Below are positions 49,925 to 57,465 of a stretch of 64,000 nt of DNA, piece after piece. The stretch is from Burkholderia humptydooensis (GTDB lineage: Bacteria > Pseudomonadota > Gammaproteobacteria > Burkholderiales > Burkholderiaceae). The position numbers and the translations under genes were made by a program. The notes beneath the pieces were generated by a model. The model was given only the letters and a program-made list of their open reading frames with translations, made no database searches and was not told the origin of the DNA. Position 1 is the stretch's first letter; the number at the start of each line of letters is the position of its first letter. The stretch spans positions 1,054,001-1,118,000 of the forward strand of contig NZ_CP013380.1 in NCBI RefSeq assembly GCF_001513745.1, read 5' to 3'.

Positions 49925-52294
49925 ATGAGCACTACACCATCGTCCGCCTCCTCGGAGGCCGGGCACGCCGAAGCCACCGCTGCGTCGCACGCGCGTCAAT
50001 ATATCGACGCGGTCCTCGAACAGTCGTTTCGCCATCTGTTCGGGCCGACCGCGACACCCGAGCAGCCCCGCAAGCACGGCGTCGTTTCCATCGCGAAACT
50101 GACCGCCGCGCTTGCCGATTACCTCAGCCCCGAGGAAATCAAAGAGGTCAAGGCGGCGTTCCACTTCAGCGACGAAGCCCACCTCGGCCAGTATCGCCAG
50201 AGCGGCGAACCCTACATCACCCATCCCGTCGCCGTCGCGGAAATCTGCGCCGGCTGGAAGCTCGACGCGCAGGCGATCATGGCGGCGCTCCTGCACGACG
50301 TGATGGAAGACCAGGGCGTGACGAAGAGCGAGCTCGCCGAGCGCTTCGGCCCGAAGGTCGCCGAGCTCGTCGACGGCTTGTCGAAACTCGACAAGATGGA
50401 ATTCCGCAGCCGCGAGGAAGCGCAGGCGGAGAACTTCCGCAAGATGCTGCTCGCGATGGCGCGCGATGTGCGCGTGATCCTCGTGAAGCTCGCCGACCGC
50501 CTGCACAACATGCGCACGCTCGGCGCGGTGCCGATGGAGAAGCGCCGCCGCGTCGCGCGCGAGACGCTCGACATCTACGCGCCGATCGCGCACCGCCTTG
50601 GCCTGAACAATACGTATCGCGAGCTGCAGGACATGAGCTTCGCGAACTTCAATCCGCATCGCTACGCGACGCTCGAAAAGGCCGTGAAGGCCGCGCGCGG
50701 CAATCGCCGCGAAGTGATCGGCAAGATCCTTGAGTCGGTGCAGCGCGCGATGGCGGACGCGAAGATCGATGCCGAAATCACCGGTCGCGAGAAGACGATC
50801 TACAGCATCTACAAGAAGATGCGCGACAAGCAATTGTCGTTCTCGCAGGTGCTCGACGTGTACGGCTTCCGGATCGTCGTCGAACATCCGCTCGACTGCT
50901 ACACGTGCATCGGCGTGCTGCACGCGCTTTACAAGCCCGTGCCCGGCAAGTTCAAGGACTACATCGCGATTCCGAAGGTCAACGGCTATCAGTCGCTGCA
51001 CACGACGCTCGTTGGCCCGTTCGGCGCGCCGATCGAGTTCCAGGTGCGCACGCGCAAGATGCACGAGATCGCGGAAGCGGGCGTCGCCGCGCACTGGCTG
51101 TACAAGAACGGCGGCGCGGATCTGAACGACGTGCAAAAGCGCGCGCACCAGTGGCTCAAGTCGCTCCTCGACATCCAGAGCGAGGCGGGCGATTCGAGCG
51201 AATTCCTCGAGCACGTGAAGATCGACCTGTTCCCGGATGCGGTCTACGTGTTCACGCCGAAGTCGAAGATCATGGCGCTGCCGCGCGGTGCGACCGCGCT
51301 CGACTTCGCGTATTCGATCCACAGCGATCTCGGCAATCAGTGCGTTGCCGTGAAGATCAACAACGAGTTGCTGCCGCTGCGCACCGAGCTGAAGAGCGGC
51401 GACATCGTCGAGGTGATTACCGCGCCGTACTCGAAGCCGAACCCCGCGTGGCTCGGCTTCGTGCGCACCGGCAAGGCGCGCTCGGCGATCCGGCATTACC
51501 TGAAGACGATGCGCCTGAACGAATCGGTGCAGTTGGGCGAGCGGCTCGTCGATCAGAGCCTGAAGGGCTATGGGCTCGCGCTCGCCGACGTCGCGCCCGA
51601 GGTATGGGAAAAGCTCGTGCAGTGGACGGGCAACAAGAGCCGTCAGGAGATCTTTGCGGACATCGGCCTCGGCCGCCGCGTGGCCGCCGTGATGGCGAAA
51701 CGGATCGAGGTGCTGACGAGCGGGCGCGATGCGGACGACGATCTGCCGCGCGCCGAGCGTCATGCGGCGAACCATGCGCCGCCCGTCGTCATCACCGGCA
51801 CGGAAGGCATGTCGGTGCAACTGTCCGCGTGCTGCCGGCCGATTCCGGGCGACGACATCATGGGCTACATCGGCATCGGGCTCGGAATGGCGATCCACAC
51901 GACCGCCTGCCGCGTCGCGCAGCGCATCCACCGGCGCGATCCGGGCCGCTGGATCGACGTTGCATGGGCGCCGCAGCCGGGCCGCCTGTTCGACGTCGCG
52001 GTGAAGGCGCTCGTGAGCAACACGAAGGGCATCTTCGCGCGCGTCGCGGCCGACATCACGTCGGCCGACGCGAACATCGTCCACATCGCGATGGACGAGG
52101 ATCTGACGCACGAATCGACGGTGCTGCGCTTCGTGATCCAGGTGAGCGATCGCGTGCACCTCGCGAACGTGATGCGCCGCGTGCGCACGAATCCGGACGT
52201 GATGCGGATCATGCGTGAGCGCTCGAGCGACGATGTCGTGCATGCGCGCCACGATGGCGGGATGCGGATCGATCGCGAGCGGCAGGACTACTAG
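49925..52294 (+). CDS. spoT: Bifunctional (p)ppGpp synthetase/hydrolase
   Basis: 789 residues. The intact HD hydrolase domain includes ALLHDVMEDQG (about 119-129), so hydrolase activity is expected. The synthetase domain (about 290-410) has TGREKTIYSIYKKMRDK and GYQSLHTTLVGP. TGS (about 437-500, DLFPDAVYVFTPKSKIMALP), the conserved-cysteine region and the C-terminal ACT domain (about 690-780) complete the RSH layout. Rpo omega lies directly upstream. Preceded by an AAGGAGGC-like site. Confidence 0.95.
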   Translation: MSTTPSSASSEAGHAEATAASHARQYIDAVLEQSFRHLFGPTATPEQPRKHGVVSIAKLTAALADYLSPEEIKEVKAAFHFSDEAHLGQYRQSGEPYITHPVAVAEICAGWKLDAQAIMAALLHDVMEDQGVTKSELAERFGPKVAELVDGLSKLDKMEFRSREEAQAENFRKMLLAMARDVRVILVKLADRLHNMRTLGAVPMEKRRRVARETLDIYAPIAHRLGLNNTYRELQDMSFANFNPHRYATLEKAVKAARGNRREVIGKILESVQRAMADAKIDAEITGREKTIYSIYKKMRDKQLSFSQVLDVYGFRIVVEHPLDCYTCIGVLHALYKPVPGKFKDYIAIPKVNGYQSLHTTLVGPFGAPIEFQVRTRKMHEIAEAGVAAHWLYKNGGADLNDVQKRAHQWLKSLLDIQSEAGDSSEFLEHVKIDLFPDAVYVFTPKSKIMALPRGATALDFAYSIHSDLGNQCVAVKINNELLPLRTELKSGDIVEVITAPYSKPNPAWLGFVRTGKARSAIRHYLKTMRLNESVQLGERLVDQSLKGYGLALADVAPEVWEKLVQWTGNKSRQEIFADIGLGRRVAAVMAKRIEVLTSGRDADDDLPRAERHAANHAPPVVITGTEGMSVQLSACCRPIPGDDIMGYIGIGLGMAIHTTACRVAQRIHRRDPGRWIDVAWAPQPGRLFDVAVKALVSNTKGIFARVAADITSADANIVHIAMDEDLTHESTVLRFVIQVSDRVHLANVMRRVRTNPDVMRIMRERSSDDVVHARHDGGMRIDRERQDY

Positions 52295-52390
52295 TGCGTG
52301 GGCGGCGCCCGGCGGTGGGGCGCATGCGCCGCGCTTGCCTCGGCGTGATGCCGGCGGGGCAGCGGGGTGCGTTTGTCCGAGAATGGGCAA

Positions 52391-52424
52391 AAACAAAGGG
52401 CCTTCCCGGAGGAAGGCCCTTCAT
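52391..52424 (-). terminator. Terminator of the tRNA-Arg pair
   Basis: Perfect 11-bp stem AAGGGCCTTCC/GGAAGGCCCTT with a 4-nt loop (52396-52421). On the minus strand it is followed by TTGTTTTTG. On the plus strand no T run follows, so it belongs to the tRNAs rather than to spoT. Confidence 0.8.
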
Positions 52425-52427
52425 AAA

Positions 52428-52504
52428 TGGCGCGGCTGGCAGGATTCGAACCCACGACCCCTTGGTTCGTAGCCAAGTACTCTATCCAACTGAGCTACAG
52501 CCGC
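52428..52504 (-). tRNA. tRNA-Arg (anticodon ACG), copy 1
   Basis: 77 nt including CCA. Acceptor GCGGCTG/CAGCCGC, D-loop AGCTCAGTTGGATAGAGTA, anticodon ACG (reverse complement of 52468-52470), T-arm GTGGGTTCGAATCC. Identical to the copy 58 bp upstream of it on the transcribed strand. Inosine at position 34 would read CGU, CGC and CGA. Confidence 0.96.
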
Positions 52505-52533
52505 ACGCAAAGCGGTACAACTTCAACTGAAAG

Positions 52534-52553
52534 GGCCTTCTCGGGAGAAGGCC
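52534..52553 (-). terminator. Hairpin between the two tRNA-Arg genes
   Basis: GGCCTTCTC/GAGAAGGCC with a very small loop. On the minus strand it is followed by CTTTCAG, without a real T run, so it may be a processing or pausing signal rather than a full terminator. It resembles the terminator after copy 1, as if the unit tRNA plus hairpin had been duplicated. Confidence 0.5.
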
Positions 52554-52562
52554 TCGAAAAAG

Positions 52563-52639
52563 TGGCGCGGCTGGCAGGATTCGAACCCACGACCCCTTGG
52601 TTCGTAGCCAAGTACTCTATCCAACTGAGCTACAGCCGC
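52563..52639 (-). tRNA. tRNA-Arg (anticodon ACG), copy 2
   Basis: 77 nt, identical in sequence to copy 1, repeated 135 bp apart. It is promoter-proximal on the minus strand, with a TATAAT box 13 bp before its 5' end. Confidence 0.96.
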
Positions 52640-52652
52640 ACGCAGAAGTGAG

Positions 52653-52681
52653 ATTATAGCAAACAAATTTAAAAAGGGAAG
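52653..52681 (-). promoter_or_regulatory. Promoter of the tRNA-Arg pair
   Basis: On the minus strand TATAAT (52653-52658) is preceded by a weak TTCCCT at 16-bp spacing, with an AT-rich spacer. The insertion sequence begins at 52700, about 54 bp upstream of the expected start point, where an UP element would lie. Confidence 0.55.
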
Positions 52682-52689
52682 CCTTTCGT

Positions 52690-52699
52690 GATGATTTAT
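52690..52699 (+). repeat. Target-site duplication, left copy
   Basis: GATGATTTAT directly before the left inverted repeat. The same 10 bp follow the right end. Confidence 0.9.
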
Positions 52700-53945
52700 C
52701 AGGGCTTCCGCATGAAGGCCCCCATGAATCAAGGCTGAGAGCGGAAAAGGTTGTTGTAAACATTTGGCGTCTCAGGTTTACTCTCGATTTTTGCCGGACG
52801 AGAGATGCCAACGATCATGGACGCGTTTGCCGAACTGCGAGACCCGCGCTGCCGCGCCTGCCGTTATCCGTTGCAGGAAATCCTGTTTGCCGCCCTGTGC
52901 GCGGTTTTATGCGGCGTCGAGGACTGGGAAACGATGACACTGTGGGGCCGCACGCAGCTTGCTTGGCTGCGTAGCCATCTGGCGTATGAGAACGGCGTGC
53001 CGTCGCCCGATACGTTCCGGCGGGTATTCGGCGCGCTCAGTGCGAAAGCGTTTGAGCGCTGCTTCATCGACTGGGTCGGGCAACTGTGTCCGGCGCTGGC
53101 TGGCCAGCATGTGGCGATTGACGGCAAGGCGGTGCGCGGCAACCGTAGCGGCACGCATGCGGCGCTGCATTTGGTGTCGGCATGGTGCTCGAACAACGGC
53201 TTGAGCCTCGGGCAAGTGAGCACGGCCGATAAGAGCAATGAGATCACGGCGATCCCGGAATTGCTGGCCGCGCTCGATTTGCAGGGCGCGACGATAACGA
53301 TCGACGCGATCGGCACGCAGCACGAGATCGCACGCACGATCGTGGAGGCCGGGGCCGACTACGTTCTGGCGGTCAAGGACAATCAGCCGCGACTGGCCGA
53401 AGGCGTGCGCCAGTGGTTTGCGGCTGCCCAGGACGGCAAGCTCGAAAGCTCGTACTGGGAGCACACCGAACATGACAAAGGCCACGGGCGGCTGGAGACC
53501 CGGGTTTGCCGGGTCAGCGATGATGTGGCGTGGCTGAGCGGGACAGGACAGCACTGGGCGGGTCTCCAGCGGCTGGTGATGCTTGAGCGCACACGCCAGA
53601 TTGGCGAGAAAGTGACGACCGAGCGCTGTTACTACATCAGCTCGAAAGCGGTGAAAGCAACTGAGATGGCTCCGATCATCCGTGCTCATTGGGGCATCGA
53701 AAACCAACTGCACTGGGTCCTCGATGTCTCGTGGGGCGAGGATGCCAGCCTGATCCGCGACACCCTGGCCGCCCGCAACATGGCCAGTCTGCGCAAGATC
53801 ACACTCAATCTCGCCCGGCTGGCTCAGAGTCGGCAGCCCAAGAAGGTGAGCCTGAAGAACATCCGTAACCTCGCCGCATGGGATACCGCTATGCGTGACT
53901 CCATCCTCGGCCTTGCCTGACATGCCTCTTCATGCGGAAGCCCTG
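52700..53945 (+). mobile_element. ISAs1-family insertion sequence, complete
   Basis: 1246 bp with perfect 18-bp terminal inverted repeats (CAGGGCTTCCGCATGAAG at 52700-52717 and its complement at 53928-53945). One uninterrupted transposase gene and 10-bp direct target repeats on both sides. Everything needed for mobility is present, so the insertion is recent or maintained. It lies between the tRNA-Arg promoter and greB, 65 bp before the greB start codon. Confidence 0.95.
52805..53920 (+). CDS. ISAs1-family transposase
   Basis: 371 residues, full length. The start MDAFAELRDPRCRACRYPLQEILFAALCAV is the family N-terminal domain. The DDE core includes HVAIDGKAVRGN (about 97-108), TIDAIGTQHEIARTIVEAGADYVLAVKDNQ (about 160-189) and RAHWGIENQLHWVLDVSWGEDAS (about 294-316). 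Reads towards greB and ends 25 bp before the right inverted repeat. Confidence 0.95.
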   Translation: MPTIMDAFAELRDPRCRACRYPLQEILFAALCAVLCGVEDWETMTLWGRTQLAWLRSHLAYENGVPSPDTFRRVFGALSAKAFERCFIDWVGQLCPALAGQHVAIDGKAVRGNRSGTHAALHLVSAWCSNNGLSLGQVSTADKSNEITAIPELLAALDLQGATITIDAIGTQHEIARTIVEAGADYVLAVKDNQPRLAEGVRQWFAAAQDGKLESSYWEHTEHDKGHGRLETRVCRVSDDVAWLSGTGQHWAGLQRLVMLERTRQIGEKVTTERCYYISSKAVKATEMAPIIRAHWGIENQLHWVLDVSWGEDASLIRDTLAARNMASLRKITLNLARLAQSRQPKKVSLKNIRNLAAWDTAMRDSILGLA

Positions 53946-53955
53946 GATGATTTAT
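53946..53955 (+). repeat. Target-site duplication, right copy
   Basis: GATGATTTAT, identical to 52690-52699. Removing one copy and the element restores a continuous greB upstream region. Confidence 0.9.
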
Positions 53956-54010
53956 CGGATGAGGCCGTTCGTGTAACCTTGCAGTATCCGATAGTCGTTG
54001 AAATTGCATC

Positions 54011-54574
54011 ATGAACAAGGCGTTTGTGAAGGAGTCGGACGGAGACGACGACGACCTCGAACACGCGCAGGCGGCGATTCCGCCCGGCGCGAAGAACTAC
54101 ATCACGCCGGCGGGCCACAAGCGTCTGCGCGACGAGTTGCTGCACCTGATCGACGAAGAGCGTCCGGATGTGGTGAAGCTCGTGTCGTGGGCGGCGTCGA
54201 ACGGCGATCGCTCCGAGAACGGCGACTACATCTACGGCAAGCGGCGTCTGCGCGAAATCGATCGCCGTATCCGCTTTCTGACGAAGCGCCTCGATCTTGC
54301 CGAAGTCGTCGACGCGAGCCGCCAGGAGAACGCGGATCAGGTGTTTTTCGGCGCGACCGTCGATTACGCGACGCAGGACGGCACCGAGCACACGGTGACG
54401 ATCGTCGGCGTCGACGAGGTCGATCTCGATCGCGGGCACGTGAGCTGGATCTCGCCCGTCGCGCGTGCGCTGCTGAAGGCGCGCGTCGGCGACACGGTCA
54501 CGCTGTTGACGCCCGTCGGTCCTGAGCCGATCGACGTGCTCGACGTCCGCTACCCGTCGCCGGGTGCAGCGTGA
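54011..54574 (+). CDS. greB: Transcription elongation factor GreB
   Basis: 187 residues, about 30 more than E. coli GreB. The additional N-terminus is acidic (ESDGDDDDLEHAQ). The coiled coil begins YITPAGHKRLRDELLHL, and its tip has the acidic pair in NGDRSENGDYIYGKRRLREIDRRI, needed to stimulate RNA polymerase cleavage. The C-terminal FKBP-like domain ends ISPVARALLKARVGDTVTL. The insertion sequence now lies just upstream, so its promoter may be altered or supplied by the element. Confidence 0.93.
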   Translation: MNKAFVKESDGDDDDLEHAQAAIPPGAKNYITPAGHKRLRDELLHLIDEERPDVVKLVSWAASNGDRSENGDYIYGKRRLREIDRRIRFLTKRLDLAEVVDASRQENADQVFFGATVDYATQDGTEHTVTIVGVDEVDLDRGHVSWISPVARALLKARVGDTVTLLTPVGPEPIDVLDVRYPSPGAA

Positions 54575-54742
54575 GCGCCGCCGTGGGGCGCGCTTTGCTT
54601 TCGTCGCGCATCGCAAGGGCGAGAATTCGCTCGGCGCGCGTGCCTGGATAAGCTTGCGAAGGCGCGAACGATCGTCGCGACGGCAGCACGCAAGACGCGC
54701 GGCGCAACAATGCGCGCGCGACCGGCTGGATACGATCGGACA

Positions 54743-54772
54743 TAAAAAAAGCGCCCCGGGCGGGGCGCTTTG
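54743..54772 (-). terminator. Terminator of the porin gene
   Basis: Stem AAAGCGCCCC/GGGGCGCTTT (54748-54771), followed on the minus strand by further T residues. It may also stop greB transcripts from the other side. Confidence 0.88.
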
Positions 54773-54792
54773 GATCGGTGCCGAAGAACCGA

Positions 54793-55932
54793 TTAGAAGC
54801 GGTGGCGCAGGCCGGCCGTGACGGCGATCTGCTTTTCGCTCGACGACATGCCGCCGACACCGTTGATGTAGGCGCCGAGGCCCGTGCCGTCGCTGTTGAC
54901 CTTCTGATACACGCCTTGCAGGTACACGTCCGTGCGCTTCGACAGCGCGTAGGCCGTTTGCAGGTTGAACTGGTTCCAGCCCGGGTGATGGTTCTCGATG
55001 AAGCCGGCGGTGTACGTGTACGAACCCGCGACCGTCCATGCCGGCGTGATCGCGTAGCGCCCGTTCACTTCGTAGTTGTTGAAGCGCATGAACGTGCCGT
55101 CGAGCGCGATGCCGCTCGAGATGCCCGATGCGCCCGCGCTGATCGCCGTCGCGCGGTTGACGCGCGATTGCGTGAACACGAAGCCGGCCGTCGCCGGGCC
55201 GTACGTGTAGTTCAGGCCGCCGCCGAACACGCGCTGGCGCTTGCCGACGAACGTGTTGTCGAGCGCGACCGCGCCGGCCGCGTTGGAGACCGTCGGGCCG
55301 AATTCGTTGTTCAACTGCAAGTAGCCGGCGCCGACGTTGAAGCCGGCGTAGCTGTACGATACGCCCGCGCTATATGCGCGGTTGTTCGTGAACTGATTGT
55401 TGTTCGAGAAGCCGTACAACGCGCCGAACTTCAGGCCGGCCCAGTTCACGCTCGTGTACTTGACCGCGTTGTTGATCCGGAACGAATTGTTCAGGTTGTC
55501 GTTGTCGAACGGGTGGGCGAACTGCGTGCCGCCGAACTGCGTGCCCGTCAGCGACAGCGGCCCGATGTAGTCGACAACGCTATCGTATTGGCGGCCGAGC
55601 GTCAGCGCGCCGTATTGCTCGTGCGACAGGCCGACGAACGCCTGACGGCCGAACTCGCGGCCGTTCTGCTTCAGCGTGCCGTTATTGATGCCGAAGCCGT
55701 TTTCCAACACAAAAATCGCCTTCAGGCCGCCGCCGAGATCTTCGGCGCCGCGCAGGCCCCAGCGGCTGCCGTTGACCGAGCCGGTGGACTGCGACCAGGC
55801 GCTGTGGCCGCCTTGGTTGTTCGTGTAGGTGATGCCGGCGTCGATCAGGCCGTACAGCGTCACGCTGCTTTGCGCGTGAGCGGCCGTCGCGAAAACGCCA
55901 GAGAGAGCGGCAACGATGAGGGTCTTTTTCAT
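54793..55932 (-). CDS. Outer-membrane porin (Gram-negative OmpC-like family)
   Basis: 379 residues. Signal peptide about 1-20 (ALSGVFATAAHAQ), then SSVTLYGLIDAGITYTNNQGG, the start shared by betaproteobacterial trimeric porins. Repeated amphipathic beta strands with SRWGLRGAEDLGGGLKAIF and KYTSVNWAGLKFGALYGFSN, ending in HRF with the terminal Phe that the Bam complex recognises. General diffusion pore, 16 strands expected. Upstream direct repeats may bind a response regulator. Confidence 0.93.
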   Translation of the reverse strand: MKKTLIVAALSGVFATAAHAQSSVTLYGLIDAGITYTNNQGGHSAWSQSTGSVNGSRWGLRGAEDLGGGLKAIFVLENGFGINNGTLKQNGREFGRQAFVGLSHEQYGALTLGRQYDSVVDYIGPLSLTGTQFGGTQFAHPFDNDNLNNSFRINNAVKYTSVNWAGLKFGALYGFSNNNQFTNNRAYSAGVSYSYAGFNVGAGYLQLNNEFGPTVSNAAGAVALDNTFVGKRQRVFGGGLNYTYGPATAGFVFTQSRVNRATAISAGASGISSGIALDGTFMRFNNYEVNGRYAITPAWTVAGSYTYTAGFIENHHPGWNQFNLQTAYALSKRTDVYLQGVYQKVNSDGTGLGAYINGVGGMSSSEKQIAVTAGLRHRF

Positions 55933-56346
55933 TGGGTTTATCTCCGTCCGAAACAGGGTGGATGACGATATCTGACCTGTCCTTCGATGTACCCGGCCGC
56001 TGCTGCGAGAAACGGAGCCGGGGTATGTCTCGGGCGTGTACCGACGCCCGTCATCACAAGCTATCCGCAGTGTAAAAGAGCGTTGCCGAAAGTCGATGAA
56101 TTCAGTTTAAGAAATAATATATTTGCGTTTTAGAAATAATTGGGGTTGCGACGGAAACCCTTGTGGAGCAAGGCTTTGGCCCGAATCGAGGGAATATTTT
56201 TCCGTTTCCGAACCTGCCGTAGCGTTGCGTGACAGCGACAATCTGTTGGGGGAGGCGGCCGAGCTGCGTGCGTGGGAATGGGATTATTGACGCTTCGGCA
56301 ATAGAGGTTTGTGGGGAGTATGACTAATGAAAGGGAGTCAACTCGT
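55933..56346. other. Porin upstream region
   Basis: AT-rich and gene-free. Two 13-bp near-identical direct repeats, GTTTAAGAAATAA (56105-56117) and GTTTTAGAAATAA (56127-56139), are 22 bp apart start to start, two turns of the helix. This fits side-by-side binding of a response regulator such as an OmpR-type protein upstream of the porin, about 175-205 bp from its start codon. Nothing else was seen. Confidence 0.5.
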
Positions 56347-56352
56347 TATACT

Positions 56353-56442
56353 GCAACTTCTGCTTACCTAAGCAGACTTTTTCGTTGACGGAAAAGATCT
56401 CCAAACCTTTGTCAGCGCGACTTTCCGGTCGCGCTTTTTTTT
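56353..56442 (+). ncRNA. Candidate small RNA with three stem-loops
   Basis: After a TATACT -10 box (56347-56352; no good -35) the sequence forms a perfect hairpin TCTGCTTA/TAAGCAGA (56359-56376). Next is a CTTTTTC/GGAAAAG hairpin near 56377-56396. A classical terminator GCGCGAC/GTCGCGC (56415-56434) with eight T residues ends it at 56442. No gene lies before this terminator on the plus strand, so it must end a short RNA of about 85-90 nt. The next gene is on the other strand. Confidence 0.45.
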
Positions 56443-56448
56443 GCCTGC

Positions 56449-56715
56449 CTATTGTTCATACCAGCGCGTGCGTCGCTTGGGCGGCGACGTGTCCGCCTGT
56501 TCGTCTCGCTCGGGCATGGCGGGTTGCGCCCAATCTTCCATCACATAATGACGCGCATCGAGCGGCGAGGCGAGCAGGTTCTGCCAATGATCGCCGTGCC
56601 AAGTGGAATCGAATTCGCTGGCGAACATGTCGGACGCCGCCGGTGCGCGACCTGCCGCATTGCTGCGGCGCACAATACCGAGCCGGTGTGCGAAACGTTT
56701 GATGCCGTTCAGCAT
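56449..56715 (-). CDS. Small hypothetical protein
   Basis: 88 residues from the ATG at 56713-56715, preceded by GGAG at the right distance. The basic N-terminus (KRFAHRLGIVRRS) is followed by an acidic aromatic segment (FASEFDSTWHGDHWQNLL) and a charged tail. No signal peptide or membrane helix. Family unknown to me. It converges on the candidate small RNA with only 6 bp between them. Confidence 0.55.
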   Translation of the reverse strand: MLNGIKRFAHRLGIVRRSNAAGRAPAASDMFASEFDSTWHGDHWQNLLASPLDARHYVMEDWAQPAMPERDEQADTSPPKRRTRWYEQ

Positions 56716-56962
56716 GACAGTCTCCAGCGCCTTTCTGGGCGAGGACCAGCATTGCAAAGCTTGTTGCGCACCGCAACCCGGACAAATACTGAGCCGTGGT
56801 CGATTCGCTTGATTGCGGTAGATTTTTCTTTTGCGGATTTAATTGATCGTTTTCCCCGGTAATAATGACAGGTGTTGTTGCGGTTAATTAATTTCTTGGC
56901 CCTAGTGTACCGATTCCAGTTGTATTCGTATCAAATCGCATAAGCGGTCATCAAAAATTTTC

Positions 56963-56992
56963 TTGACTGGATTGGATTTTCCAATTTATAAA
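56963..56992 (+). promoter_or_regulatory. Promoter of the cold-shock gene
   Basis: TTGACT (56963-56968), an 18-bp spacer and TATAAA (56987-56992) within a very AT-rich segment. The transcript would have a 5' leader of about 118 nt with a hairpin near 56992-57020, in keeping with the long thermosensitive leaders of csp genes. The rest of the 56716-57116 gap (56716-56960) holds no gene that I can see. Confidence 0.65.
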
Positions 56993-57116
56993 AGCAACAC
57001 CAAGCTTGCGGTGCTTCCAGCAGATCGTATGAGGGGTGGAGGAAGCGTCGGAGCTTTGTGTGACGGTATAAGGGCGTAGCCCGTGTGTTATTTTTATTTA
57101 GTGGGGAACTAGGAAT

Positions 57117-57320
57117 ATGGATACCGGTATCGTGAAATGGTTTAACGATGCTAAGGGCTTCGGCTTTATTACGTCGGACAATGGCGGCGAGGATTTGTTT
57201 GCCCATTTCTCCGAAATCAAGATGGAGGGGTTCAAGACCCTTAAAGAGAATCAGCGTGTGTCGTTCGAAGTGAAAACCGGCCCGAAGGGCAAGCAAGCCG
57301 CGAATATTCAGGCGCTTTGA
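57117..57320 (+). CDS. Cold-shock-domain protein
   Basis: 67 residues, the whole protein being one CSD barrel. [16 protein letters not shown] contains RNP1 (KGFGFI) and [12 protein letters not shown] the RNP2-like strand. RNA chaperone of the CspA family; which paralogue cannot be told. The codon use is less GC-rich than its neighbours, as is usual for highly expressed csp genes. A terminator follows. Confidence 0.95.
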   Translation: MDTGIVKWFNDAKGFGFITSDNGGEDLFAHFSEIKMEGFKTLKENQRVSFEVKTGPKGKQAANIQAL

Positions 57321-57347
57321 ACGCCTGAAACGCGCCGAGGGCCGTGC

Positions 57348-57376
57348 AAACCCCCCGCTTCGGCGGGGGTTTTGGT
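57348..57376 (+). terminator. Terminator of the cold-shock gene
   Basis: AACCCCCCGC, a TTCG-type loop, GCGGGGGTTTT. Confidence 0.9.
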
Positions 57377-57465
57377 TTTCCAGGCGGGTAGAATAAGGAC
57401 TGCCAGTGCCGGGAGCCGCTCTCCCGGCTCCGTCCGACACAATACGAAGCGCCGTCCGCCCATCC

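Noticed and set aside
52534..52553. Full terminator between the two tRNA-Arg genes
   Set aside because: The loop is too small and the T run is missing, so it is listed only as a weak hairpin.
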